A DNA stretch of 64,000 bases from Mantis religiosa (GCA_030765055.1 CM060953.1:181351239-181415238), one strand, 5' to 3'; positions 1-13,110 are shown, counted from the stretch's first letter. The notes: a model not told the origin generated them from the letters alone. Program-made: numbers and translations.

Positions 1-202
1 AAATTATTACATAACAATTAGGAATGAATTTGCTATAATTGCATACATATTAACATGTTTTGAAACACATGACAACTACTTCCGAAGTATCTTAATTATT
101 TTTACTCCTCAGCTAATTCTGAAATACTTGTATTCTTTCTCGTAAGTACGTAAGTAACAAATGATATCATTGGAATTGGGAATAATTCTGTATTTTCAAC
201 TT

Positions 203-425
203 CTGCTATAATAGAGTCAACATGAAAAATTCAATGCCATGGTCGGGATTTGGACCACAGATCTCCTGGTTTCCGTCCAGTCGCTCTAACCCATTGAGCT
301 ACCATGGCTAACTTGCCGTCACGACATTAAATTCTTCATTTGACTCGTATATTTCCCCGGTAGACCAGTAGGGGCTCTCGCATTCGAGATACACCATTTG
401 TGGCCGTGACATTGAATTTTTGGGT
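203..425 (-). repeat. tRNA-like foldback repeat, copy 1 (minus)
   Basis: This is one copy of a dispersed repeat of about 300 bp that recurs at least ten times in the window. It carries a tRNA-like block at 236-308 on the minus strand: matching 7-bp ends (GCCATGG/CCATGGC), a D-arm-like GCTC...GAGC, and a B-box-like GGTTCAAATCC in better copies (here GGTCCAAATCC). The flanks (cccctagtggtctaccgggg and tcaacatgaaaaattcaatg) are also shared by the other copies. It is not at the 5' end of the element as in a normal tRNA-SINE, so the class is uncertain. Confidence 0.7.
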
Positions 426-429
426 TGAC

Positions 430-805
430 TCTGTCTATCAAAGATCTTAGCCTATATAAGGCTAGTATGAAGAAATGAATAATTTCCATCAATTATCTAA
501 AATAATAAGAGTTAAATGATGAAGCCTTGGACTCAAGTACTTACGATAGTAAGTCGGCACAAATGGTGTATCTCGAATGCGAGAGCCCCTAGTGGTCTAC
601 CGGGGAAATATACGAGTCAAATGCAGAATTTAATGTCGTGACGGCAAGTTGGCCATGGTAGCTCAATGGGTTAGAGCGACTGGACGGAAACCAGGAGATC
701 CGTGGTCCAAATCTCGGCCATGGCATTGAGTTTTTCATGTTGACTATCTATCAAAAACCTTAGCCAATGTACGGCTAGTGTGAAGAAATTATTAATTTCT
801 GCTAT
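430..805 (+). repeat. tRNA-like foldback repeat, copy 2 (plus)
   Basis: This is an inverted partner of the copy at 203-425; together they form a large foldback. The tRNA-like block is at 652-724. It has a 7-bp acceptor-like pair, an A-box-like TAGCTCAATGGGTTAGAGC, an anticodon-stem-like CTGG...CCAG and the B-box variant GGTCCAAATC. The copy ends with the recurring terminal motif cggctagtgtgaagaaat. It is unlikely to be a working tRNA gene because the T-stem pairs poorly. Confidence 0.7.
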
Positions 806-811
806 AATGTC

Positions 812-895
812 TGTAGGAAAATTCCTTGTCGACAAACAAATTAACAATAAGCTCTGTCGCTATTCTCTATAATTCAGCAAAGCCAACAGCACTTA
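812..895 (+). pseudogene. LINE reverse transcriptase fragment (left part, split by Harbinger)
   Basis: This is the C-terminal part of a LINE reverse transcriptase. The frame reads into ...YNSAKPTALR across the junction with position 2816 when the intervening element and one TTA are removed. It continues as MLDTVQNSALRKILGAYK, a motif typical of insect jockey/I-type LINEs. The rest of the LINE is at 2816-3868. Upstream it abuts a tRNA-like repeat, so it is 5' truncated. Confidence 0.7.
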
Positions 896-2812
896 GGGCC
901 TGTATTACCATCTCAGGTTACTAGCGGAAGTTTGTTAACTTTCAGTTATCAATAACTATTGGTTAGGTTCAGTGCCTCGTATTACGAACTCTATTTACCT
1001 GTAGGTTTATTACCCTATGCATTATGGTGGAATGTGAACGGTTGGCAATATTTTCCACTAGGATTTTACCTTGTTTGCAACGCTATCTTGTGTTTAGAAT
1101 GTGAATTAGCGCGAATACAAAACATATGTAGTAGCATCAGGCGTCTTGTTTTAACTTTTTATTAGCTGTTCTCTATATATTTTCGTGATATTTTCATTAA
1201 TAGTTTATTCGTAATAAGGTCTAGCATAGTTCGTTTACAGTTTAGATTTTTCCATAGCGTTATATCATTTTTCATAGCGTTAGGTTAGTGTTATAGGTTT
1301 TTGTACTGTTCCCTAGCATGAGCTATGGTTCTGGGAACTTTTTCAGATAACAATGAATAAATAAATAAAATAAATATATACGTTGCGTTCTGTTAGTTTT
1401 ATTATAGATTAGGTGAGATATATGGAGAATATATTAAATGCCTTGTTAATTTATAAACACCAAGAGATTTGTAGTCAAAATATTTTAAAAATAAGGCCAC
1501 ATAACTGTTATTAATTCTGATAATAGTATTGCACAAATATAATTTGGCTAAAATAATTTGGTTAGTAGTTTATCCTCATGAATAAATCACCTTTTCTTAT
1601 ATAAATTATCATTTCACTGAGGTATATGAAAATAGGGAAGGTCTACAAATTACAAGTCATCCATGAATAAAGGCAAGGTTATAAAATATGCATTCTGGGA
1701 CCAGTAACTTGGTACCTGATTTTTTTAAACATAATTTATTTGGCTAGTTATGAAACAATAACTATGCTTTTCTTTTAAGGAAACAGGTTGTAGCTAACTT
1801 ATATTTCTTCTTGGCACTTCATAATCAAATGCCACATTTCAGTTACAGCATTGTGTCCTTGATTGAAAAACGTAATTGAACAAATAAATGGCTTCATTTA
1901 AATACCACAGGATACAAGATGGGCAAGTTTTAACATTTCTTTACGTGTGCAATTCGCATTCGTGTACTGCATTTGCACAATCTATAGTACGTACGGCAAG
2001 AATAATAAGTAATACTTTAACTTGTATTGAGACAGCGCACACACTGCATAAACCGCAATATAGTTAGCAAATGGTATTCAGTAAGGCACATTGAGGGACA
2101 AAACCATTATGGTATTGTACATGTAATTAGCTACATTACATGTGTTAACAGCGTTTACAATAACGGTTTGGATATCGATACAAATTGCATAACCTAATTT
2201 TTTTTTATTCACTGCTTTACATCTTGTTACTTTCCTCTGGTAATGCTTTAACGAAACGCAAATTAAACATTGCACCCACTATTAGCAAAATCTAATTTTT
2301 ACTACTTCAGCATGTTTCAGAACTTTTATACCTACCCACCTACACATATAGTATTGCGTGTACTTTCCGGTATAGGTTTAACATGCTTTGTTTATTACAC
2401 TCATGTTCGTTAAAACATGTTGAAATATGGTCGCATAAAATATTGCATTGCTTGCAACAAGCCACAGACACCAGGGGACACTAAAATTATCATTCCATAA
2501 CCTATTACGTCAAGATACCTAATACTTATGTGGTTTATTTTATTTTCAACATGTCACATATATGTATATATGAAATTATCGTTCCACATTCTAATGCTTT
2601 TAACTCTTCTTCTATTAAGTAAATTCTGTGCCAACATTTCATCCTCAGAATCGCTGTCAACATTCAATCTGGCCTGGAGGTACGCCATTTTCTTTTTTGT
2701 GTGTGAAGGTAAACTCCAAGTTATGTCACTAACCGCTACTCGAGGTGAGGGTTAGTTTACCTCCAGAAATAACTCTCAGTTAGCCCTTAACCGAATGTCG
2801 TAATACAGGCCC
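896..2812. mobile_element. PIF/Harbinger-type DNA element, non-autonomous
   Basis: The terminal inverted repeats are GGGCCTGTATTA at 896 and TAATACAGGCCC at 2801-2812. They are flanked by the 3-bp duplication TTA (893-895 and 2813-2815), the target preference of PIF/Harbinger elements. Subterminal blocks (for example gttaggttcagtgcctcg near 961) look like repeats of the end region. No transposase or Myb-like protein is visible in the 1.9-kb interior; short open frames at 959 and 2528 have no recognisable domains. The element sits inside a LINE. Confidence 0.75.
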
Positions 2813-2815
2813 TTA

Positions 2816-5097
<2,282 letters not shown>

Positions 5098-6800
5098 CAA
5101 TGTTAAGCAATATAGGACGATGAATGAAATGATGTTCAAATGAGTCCAGGGTCCATAGTGCTTAGAGTTACTAGATATTCATCTTTCAGGATAAGGGAAA
5201 ACCTCCAACGTTAAGTCATATCGGACGATGAATGAAATGATGTTCAAATGAGTCCAGGGTACATAGAGCTTAGAGTTACCAGACATTCATATTTCAGGAT
5301 AAGGGAAAACCTCCAACGTTAAGTCATATCGGACGATGAATGAAATGATGTTCAAATGAGTCCAGGGTACATAGAGCTTAAAGTTATCAAACATTCATCT
5401 TTCAGGATAAGGGAAAACCTCCAACGTTAAGTCATATCGAACGATGAATGAAATGATGTTCAAATGAGTCCAGGGTACATAGAGCTTAAAGTTATCAAAC
5501 ATTCATCTTTCAGGATAAGGGAAAACCTCCAACGTTAAGTCATATCGGACGATGAATGAAATGATGTTCAAATGAGTACAGGGTACATAGAGCTTAAAGT
5601 TATCAAACATTGATCTTTCAGGATAAGGGAAAACCTCCAACGTTAAGTCATATCGAACGATGAATGAAATGATGTTCAAATGAGTCCAGGGTACATAGAG
5701 CTTAAAGTTATCAAACATTGATCTTTCAGGATAAGGGAAAACCTCCAACGTTAAGTCATATCGGACGATGAATGAAATGATGTTCAAATGAGTCCAGGGT
5801 ACATAGAGCTTAAAGTTATCAAACATTCATCTTTCAGGATAAGGGAAAACCTCCAACGTTAAGTCATATCGAACGATGAATGAAATGATGTTCAAATGAG
5901 TCCAGGGTACATAGAGCTTAAAGTTATCAAACGTTGATCTTTCAGGATAGGGAAAACCTCCAACGTTAAGTCATATCGAACGATGAATGAAATGATGTTC
6001 AAATGAGTCCAGGGTACATAGAGCTTAAAGTTATCAAACGTTGATCTTTCAGGATAAGGGAGAAACCTCCAACGTTAAGTCATATCGAACGATGAATGAA
6101 ATGATGTTCAAATGAGTCCAGGGTACATAGAGCTTAAAGTTATCAAACGTTGGTCTTTCAGGATAGGGAAAACCTCCAACGTTAAGTCATATCAGACGAT
6201 GAATGAAATGATGCTCAAATAAGTCCAGGGTACATAGAGCTTAGAGTTACCAGATATTAATCTTTCAGGATAAGGGAATACCTCCAACGTTAAGTCATAT
6301 CAGACGATGAATGAAATGATGTTGAAATGAGCACAGCACCCATAGAGCTTAGTTACCAGACATTCATCTTTCAGGATAAGGGAGAAACCTCCAACGTTAA
6401 GTCATTTCGGACGATGAATGAAATGATGTTCAAATGAGTCCAGGGTACATAGAGCTTAGGGTTACCAGATATTGATCTTTAAGGATAAGGGAATACCTCC
6501 AACGTTGTCATATCGGACGATGAATGAAATGATGTTCAAATGAGTAGAGTTACCAGACATTCAACTTTCAGGATAAGGGAAAACCCCCAACTTTAAGTCA
6601 TATCTGATGATAAATGAAATAACGTTCAAATGAGTCCAGGGTACATAGAGCTTAGCGTTACCAGATATCTTTCAAGATAAGGGAATACCCGCAACATTAA
6701 GTCATATCGGATGATGAAGGAAATGATGTTCAAATGAGTTCAGGGTCTATAGAGCTTAGAGTTACGAGGTATTCATCTTTCAGGGTAAGGGAAACTCCCA
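5098..6800 (-). repeat. SINE1-derived tandem array, about 16 units of ~109 bp
   Basis: Roughly sixteen head-to-tail units, with starts near 5098, 5205, 5314, 5423, 5529, 5637, 5746, 5854, 5959, 6068, 6177, 6283, 6389, 6499, 6587 and 6690. Each unit is the body of the window's main SINE on the minus strand: ccaacgttaagtcatatc, then cgatgaatgaaatgatg, then tccagggtacatagagctta, then atctttcaggataaggg. The central units are the most alike and the edge units diverge, typical of unequal exchange. The array joins a SINE head at 6800-6855. Confidence 0.95.
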
Positions 6801-6860
6801 CTAAAATAAACCTTGTCCTGACCGAGATTCAACATCGGGACTACAGAGGTGAGATTTGAT
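6801..6860 (-). mobile_element. SINE1 head (tRNA-like part) next to the array
   Basis: The sequence ataaaccttgtcctgaccg followed by agattcaacatcgggac matches the minus-strand B-box segment of SINE1 (consensus region gaccgagattcgaactcggg). It shows that the 5098-6800 array lies inside one original SINE insertion. The A-box end is not clear. Confidence 0.7.
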
Positions 6861-7429
6861 TTAAATGAAGTACATAAACAGAACAGTTTATCTACTAATA
6901 AAGGATACAGGGTTATATGATTATATCTGTAATGCGGCTTAGCCCATACACGGCCAGTGAAGGAAGCCTAGCCCGAGCGAGCTCCGGTCTGCGCCGTGTT
7001 CGTATGCAACCCGCCTCACCAGTACATCAACGTGTCAGGTCACCTTTGATCTTCCATTAGGTTTCCTTGGAAACAATAAACGACGCAGCAATAAGGTAAA
7101 AATCCGCCGTGATCCGTTACGTAAAATCCACCAATTTACGCGTCCTGGAGTAGCACAAGCTAACGGAACGTGAAGTTCACTTTTAGTGGAGATAAGCCGC
7201 TTATGGTTTTACCATTAACAGCGCGGCTCTGGTTAGTTTAGCGGATACTACCTCAGATTATCCTTTATTCTCTTTCCGTGTGTAATGCGTAACAGCTGAC
7301 CTGTAAACTTGTGCAGTGAATGTTGTAATGCTCAGCATAGCACGTTTCTTTGAAGTTTTAATTAATATTACTCCTAAATTTTAATTATCCTCTTCCCAGG
7401 CGCTTTTGTTGTAATAACACTCCATAGTA
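6861..7429. other. No recognised feature
   Basis: This is moderately GC-richer sequence around 6930-7260 with no open frame or repeat that I can name. It has no partner elsewhere in the window that I could see. Confidence 0.4.
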
Positions 7430-8340
7430 TTTTAATTAATTGATGGAAATTAATCATTTCTTCACACTAGAAGCGTATAGGCTAAGATTCTGGATTGATA
7501 GAGTCAACATGAAAAATTCAAGCCATGATCGGAATTTGAACCTCGGATCTCCTGGTTTCCGTCCAGTCGCTCTAACCCATTGAGCTACCATGGCCAACGT
7601 GCCGCCATGACATAAAATTCTCCATTTGACTCGTATATTTCCCCGGTAAACCACTAGGGGCTCTCGCGTTCGAGATACACCGTTTGTGACGACTTACTAT
7701 CGTAAGTACTTGAGTCCCAGGCTTCATCATTTAACTCTTATTATTTTAGTTAATTGATGGAAATTAATCATTTCTTCACACTAGCCATGTTTAGGCTAAG
7801 ATTCTGGATTGATAGAGTCAACATGAAAAATTCAATGTCACTGCCGGGATTTGAACCACGGATATCCTGGTTTCCGTCCAGTCGCTCTAACCCATTGAGC
7901 TACCATGGCCAACGTGCCGTCATGACATTAAATTCCCCATTTGACTCATATATTTCCCCGGTAAACCACTAGGGGCTCTCGCATCCGAGATACAGCGTTT
8001 GTGGCAACTTACTATTGTAAATACTTGAGTCACAGGCTTCATCCTTTAACTCTTATTATTTAAGTTAATTGATGGAAATTAATCATTTCTACACACTAGC
8101 TGTATAGGGCTAAGATTTTGGATTGATAGAGTCGACATGAAAATTTCAAAGCCACGGCCGGAATTTGAGCCACCGACCTCTGGTTTCCGTCCTGTCGGTC
8201 TTACCCGTGAGCTACCATAGCCAATTTGCTGTCATGACATTAAACAAGTAAATCCGTGCTTCAAATCCCGGCCATGGCATTGAATTTTTTATGTCGATTC
8301 TATCAATCCAAAATCTTAGCTTGTATATGGCTTGTGTGAA
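7430..8340 (-). repeat. tRNA-like foldback repeat, three direct copies
   Basis: Three consecutive copies of about 320 bp, each opening with ttaattgatggaaattaatc (7436, 7751, 8067) followed by atttct and cacactag. The minus-strand tRNA-like blocks lie near 7522-7594, 7837-7909 and 8153-8225; the third is the most decayed. The copies are direct, unlike the inverted pairs at 0.2-0.8, 30.4-30.96 and 54.7-55.2 kb. Confidence 0.75.
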
Positions 8341-9500
8341 GAAATGGTTTATTTCAAGCAAATAACTTAAATAGTAATATTTATACTTTTATTACGAGAA
8401 AAGATACCATTCTAGCTGAATAGCCTCAAAATTATCTTTTTCCCGGACGTTGTTATTGTAATAACACTCCACAGTGGAGTTATATTTCTAATTTTCTTAT
8501 TCTTTTCATACACCAAAAGTCTTCTACATAAGTTGTGCCAATGCTGTTTAGTCTGAACTATATTGTGAACTGAAGCATTGTCGGAATTATGGAGTAACAT
8601 TTAGACCATGTAACTTAAGTGATGTCATCAGAAAAATAAACCAATGAGATGAGTCAAATGTTGTAGTGAACCATTTACTATTTCTTGATTAAAATAGAAT
8701 TTGGAACTGTTAATATACTCCATTTTAGAACTGCAGAATCAGAACTGTAAGAAAAGAGGTAAAGAGCTTAAGCTTTGCATAAACCCGATCTTGAAAAGAT
8801 TTACTACGACTCCTTTGACGTCATCTTTGTTGTTCGCTTGTTTTATATTCGGCCTTCTTTTTTCATCTGGTGCCGCTAATAACAGACCTGCCTCTTTCTC
8901 CCATGTTTACACTGGACATGCCTTACCTGCTGTTCTAGTGGATTCTTTCTTTGGCGGGGTGTATTCCGAATGGGTCGTGGACTCCCAGGGCACGTCTCCA
9001 CCCGGCATTCTCGTCAGCCAAGGCCTGCTGGCGTTGTGATAGCTTCCTCTCGCGTTGTCATCCATCCGAGCGCTTTTCGAACACTCTCACAATCTGAAAT
9101 TAATAATCTGAAATTAATACTCCATTTTCTTAATGCAAGTAACAATCTTTACACAATTATTGCAGTGAATAACATTGGTATTGAACAAACCCTTTATATT
9201 AGACTCACATTTTCTCTACAGAGCACTGTTTATTTTTAGATAGCTCCTACATATTAATATTCTTAAGAAAACATTCTTATGTGCTTGATATTAATCGAAA
9301 TAAACCTTTGTACAAATACCTTCACTGCATGTTTCGTCGAAGTTACAAATGGAGATATGTATGTAACTAGAGGAACCCGAGTCGATAACCAGATGTTTAA
9401 AAACGGAACTTTAAATAAAGGCCTAGTAATGCCATATTATTTCCACAAAATCGCGAGAAACAACCAAATAGCGCAAGAATTTAAAATCTACGGAACTTAA
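8341..9500. other. Unassigned; contains a GC-richer patch 8760-9080
   Basis: Two overlapping open frames exist on the plus strand (8701-9039, 112 codons, and 8970-9239). The first holds a hydrophobic stretch followed by Gly/Ser/Pro-rich sequence. I recognise no domain, and no splice-site context supports an exon. It may be part of an unrecognised retroelement or an orphan ORF; low confidence. Confidence 0.25.
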
Positions 9501-9508
9501 CAATAATA

Positions 9509-9755
9509 ATAGGGCCTGCCGTGCTAGGGGTTCTGGGTTCTATTGCCGGCAGTGGGGGTGGGGATTTTTCTCCGATCAAGATAATTCCTCATCTCCCCCA
9601 GAGTCTGGAAGTATGAATGAGAGTGCGAATGTGTGCGTGATCTAATGAGTAAAACCCAACAAATACGAGTTAAGACCTTCGATATGTTCCAAAGGAGAAC
9701 GGCCGCCAATATGACCACTGCAGTTAAAGGCGGGATATAAATAAAAAAAGGCATC
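9509..9755 (+). mobile_element. Degenerate tRNA-derived SINE, possibly SINE3-related
   Basis: A B-box-like ttctgggttctattgcc is followed by a tail ending in gttaaaggcgggatataaat and an A-rich end. This resembles the SINE3 3' end (agtaaaagcgggcgttaaac). The 5' end with the A box is missing or decayed. The minus-strand open frame here is not a gene. Confidence 0.45.
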
Positions 9756-9814
9756 TAATAAATAGCTGATACCATAAAAGTCTTATTTAAAATACATAGT
9801 TTTGAAGAGATCTA

Positions 9815-10290
9815 CCTTTTCATGCATCTTGTATCTTGGAAGATTTCTGTGAATACCAAATGGCCAAGTTATCAGCAAAAAGGGCAGTTTTTAACACCAA
9901 ATTTTTGTAGTTGTTTAGGTAAATCATGTTGAACAATGTTGTGTGTAATACAGCACCTTGAGGGACTCCTGTTTGTCTTTGTTTATATTTAGAAATAGTT
10001 GAACAATATCTTTGTTTTATAAATTCTGAGATACATCTAAGCATATTGCCTTTAATGCCTGTAGTTTCCTTATTAAATTTTGTCTTCATACATTATCATA
10101 GGCCGATTTCAAATCTACAACGACCACTGTTGTATCTTTGTTGTTAAATGCTTCTTTAATATCTCGACTAAGTGAAATAACTTGTTCATTTGTGGAATGG
10201 TTTCTTCTAAACCCTGTCTGCAATTGTGGTAAGTGATTTGTTTCCAGATACCATCTACAAAATTGTGCAGCTTTACAAAATTATCAAGAT
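9815..10290 (-). pseudogene. LINE reverse transcriptase fragment with mutated catalytic box
   Basis: The minus-strand reading shows RT motifs in order: LQTGFRRNHSTNEQ (fingers), VVVDLKSAYDNV (first catalytic Asp), QTGVPQGAVL (motif B) and LFADN. The last should be FADD/YADD, so one catalytic Asp is lost. There is at least one stop between motif A and motif B, at about 10085. Both LINE ends are absent. The family is jockey/I-like by motif style; exact assignment would need a search. Confidence 0.75.
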
Positions 10291-10319
10291 ATGACTTCTA
10301 AGTACTAGGAAGCCAGAAT

Positions 10320-10673
10320 TAGCCCGCCTCGGTAGCGTGGTGGTAGCATGTCTGCCTCACGTTCAAGAGGTCCCGAGTTCGAATCTCGGTCAGGGTGAGT
10401 TACTTGGATAAGGTTTTTTCCGGGGTTTTCCCTTGTCTTGAAAGACGAATGTTGGGTAACTCTAAGCTCTAAGCTCAAATGAGTCTGGGGTCCATGAAGC
10501 TTAGAGCTACCCGACATTCGTCTTTCAGGATAAGGGAAAATCCCGGAAAAAACCTTATTCAAGTAACTCACCCTAACCGAGATTCGAACTCGGGACCTCT
10601 TCTTGGCTCATTTGGGCATCATTTCACCCATTCCATTCATCGTTCGATATGAGTTAACGTTGGAGGAGGTAAA
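10320..10673 (+). mobile_element. SINE1 with an internal inverted copy (foldback SINE)
   Basis: The plus-strand SINE1 head (gcccgcctcggtagcgtggt, B box gagttcgaatctcgg) runs from 10321 to about 10473. It is followed by about 130 bp of SINE1 in reverse (tcatgggcc-side bases, cgacattcgtctttcagga, gattcgaactcgggacctct) up to about 10603. The plus-strand 3' end (catcatttcacccattccat, gttaacgttggagg) then resumes. Arms of about 105 bp can pair almost completely. Confidence 0.9.
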
Positions 10674-10675
10674 TT

Positions 10676-10692
10676 ACACACACAGACAGACA

Positions 10693-10764
<72 letters not shown>
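10676..10764. repeat. (CA)n microsatellite at a SINE 3' end
   Basis: An imperfect CA dinucleotide run directly after the SINE1 3' terminus, with CAGA and CTCA interruptions. It probably replaced the original A-rich tail. Confidence 0.95.
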
Positions 10765-10768
<4 letters not shown>

Positions 10769-11164
10769 CCAGAAGGAGATTGACTTCATGGACTCCAGAG
10801 CATTAGCCACATGCATACCTTCTGTGCACTAAGCTTTTATCTCTCTTGTAGTTTACCAGTTATGCAAAAATATACCAACTTCTTTCACAATGAAGAAGCG
10901 GCCAGTGTATTCAAGATATCCATTTTATTCTTTGTGTAAATGTTTTAAATATAGGATATTTTAATCAAAAAATTAGAGCAATTTTTGAGAAAATCCAAAA
11001 TTTTGAAAAATCCTCCACGTAAAAGTTAGAGATGGGGGACGTATTTTTTTTTAAATCTTGGAATGTGCTTAATCTAGGTTAAATATTAAATTTGTATTTA
11101 TCGCATATTTGAAACAACAGTAGAAACAATTGATGGTGTTATTACTTAAACTCTAGGTCAGTTT

Positions 11165-11480
11165 AAATTGGTGTTCGCTCGCTCGCAGGTACTGGTACGC
11201 TTGTGTTAGCCTGAAGATTATTGCTGTGTGCCCACCCAGGATACGGGATAGGATACCCACAGATAGGATTTTCTTTTCGGGATGGGTTAGGATGGCTGTT
11301 TTTGTTTGAGGGTGGTGGATTGATTATGGAGTAGTTTATTGACTCCTCTAGAAGGATAGAATGCTATCTTTAGCACCCTGGCATTGAAGGATTTATTTTG
11401 ATTTGAACTGAATTTTGTTTAATTTTGAGACCAACAACTCTTGGTAGATTTGGGAGCTCAGCTTTTGCTGCTGCTGCTGC
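11165..11480 (-). mobile_element. LTR fragment related to the solo LTR at 20325-21348
   Basis: On the minus strand this matches 20572-21110 of the solo LTR. Shared blocks include cagcaaaagctgagctccca, ccaagagttgtt and gtgggcacacagcaa. The 5' (U3) and 3' ends are missing. Next to it at 11463-11490 is a short CTG-repeat tract. Confidence 0.7.
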
Positions 11481-11572
11481 TGCTGCTGGAAATGCTCCGT
11501 GGTTACCTCGGATGCCCGCAAGCCATGCGGGGAAATTGGTGTTCCAATAATGTTTACACTTAAACATTCGTG

Positions 11573-12303
11573 GTTTAGCCTGCCTCTGTAGCGTAGGCGG
11601 TAGCGTGTCTGCCTCATATTCAATAGGACCTGAGTTCAAATCTTATCGGGATAAGGTTTTTTTCGAGGTTTTCCCTTATCCTGAAAGATGAATGTCAGGT
11701 ATCTCTAAGCTCTATGTATCCTGTACTCATTTGAACATCATTTCATTCATCGTCCGATATGACTTAACGTTGGAGATTTTCCCTTATCCTGAACGATGAA
11801 TGTCTGGTAACTCTAAGCTCTATGTACCCTGTACTCATTTGAACATCATTTCATTCATCGTCCGATATGACTTAACGCTGGAGATTTTCCCTTACCCTGA
11901 AAGATGAATGTCTGGTAACTCTAAGCTCTATGTACCCTGTACTCATTTGAACATCATTTCATTCATCGTCCGATATGACTTAACGTTGGAGATTTTCCCT
12001 TATCCTGAAAGATGAATGTCAGGTATCTCTAAGCTCTATGTACCCTGTACTCATTTGAACATCATTTCATTCATTGTCTTATATGACGATGACGTTAGTT
12101 GGTTTTCCCTTATTCTGAAAGATGAATGCCTGGCAACTAAGCTCTATGGACCGTGGACTCATTTGAACATCATTTCATTTATCGTCCAGTATATCTTAAT
12201 GTTGGAGGTTTTTCTTTATCCTGAAAGATGAATGGTAACTCTAAGCTTGGACTCATTTGAACATCATTTTATTCATCGTCCGATATGTGTTAACGTTGGA
12301 GGA
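11573..12303 (+). repeat. SINE1 insertion with body expanded to about 6 tandem units
   Basis: A SINE1 head (cctgcctctgtagcgtaggc, B-box relic gagttcaaatcttat) runs into the body, and the body segment is then repeated about six times (units near 11667, 11775, 11885, 11993, 12103, 12206). Each junction is cgttggag(g)-ttttccctta. The head uses ttcgaggttttcccttatcc, so unit joints sit at the shared gaggttttccctta string. Later units are more decayed. Confidence 0.92.
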
Positions 12304-12478
12304 CATAAAAAAGCATCTGTCAAATTCGTATTCATAGATAATATGGAAGATAGGAAATGTAAGTAGTTAAATAAATATTTCCCACTTCAGCTGCGACCTC
12401 TAATTTTGTAGTTTTATGGAAGATAAATGTAGCAAACCACTCCTGAATGGATTGTAACATCCATTTACAATGTGTGTG

Positions 12479-12722
12479 TGCCCGCCTCGGTAGCGTGGAT
12501 GGTAGCGTGTCTGCCTCACTTTCAAGAAGTCCCGAGTTCGAATTTCAGTCAGGGTGAGTTACCTGGATAAGGTTTTTTCCGAGGTTTTCCGTTATCCTGA
12601 CATACAAATGTCAGGTAAGTCTAAGCCCTATTGACCCTGGGCTCATTTGAGCATCATTTCATCCATTCTACTCATCGTCCGACTTGACTTAACGTTGGAG
12701 GACGTAAATTGAAAAAAAAAAT
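12479..12722 (+). mobile_element. SINE1, near full length
   Basis: The head is cccgcctcggtagcgtggat with A-box-like gtagcgtggatggtagcg, and the B box is gtcccgagttcgaat. The body follows (ctggataaggttttttccga, gggctcatttgagcatcatt), then the 3' end cttaacgttggaggacgtaa and a poly(A) run. tRNA-derived SINEs of this layout are transcribed by RNA polymerase III and mobilised by LINEs. Confidence 0.92.
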
Positions 12723-12904
12723 TACAATTTTTTCTGCAATATGGCTTATTTCACGTTATTTGCTTATATTTACGTCTATCTAGATATGAACATGTGGTTA
12801 TATACAGGATAATATTTTGCTTGACTGTCATTTTCCCACAACAGCGAGGAGCTGTTGAGATTAAAAAGGTTTCTCTATTTTTACTGTTGCTGTTGGATTT
12901 AGCT

Positions 12905-13110
12905 TACCTTTTTAACACTTCGCTATGGAAACTAGAAGCGATAAATTAAACACACGAGTAAAACTTCTGCCATTACTTACCAAGATTTGGAGGCTTGTAA
13001 TTCGAGCTGAAGTACAAAGGCAAAGTTTATTTACAAACAAACAATGTTGCCATGGTTACCCATGGTCGTTAAGGAAAGAAGCAGGAGTAGAACAGAGAGA
13101 GGCTCGCTCT
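12905..13110. repeat. Unnamed dispersed repeat, copy A
   Basis: About 200 bp shared with 23245-23430 in the same orientation. Common blocks include cttaccaagatttgga, gtttatttacaa and tggttacccatggtc. No open frame is shared and the class is unknown. Confidence 0.6.

Noticed and set aside
652..724. Possible functional tRNA gene (Ser-like GGA in the anticodon position)
   Set aside because: The position before the anticodon is C instead of T, the T-stem pairs poorly, and the block is part of a repeat with many decayed copies.
5503..5826. 107-codon open frame with three internal repeats
   Set aside because: It lies wholly in the SINE-derived array; the periodic protein is a by-product of unit length divisible by three.
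5098..6800. Regular ~109-bp repeats could suggest a CRISPR array
   Set aside because: There are no spacers; the units are contiguous, derived from a SINE body, and the genome is eukaryotic.
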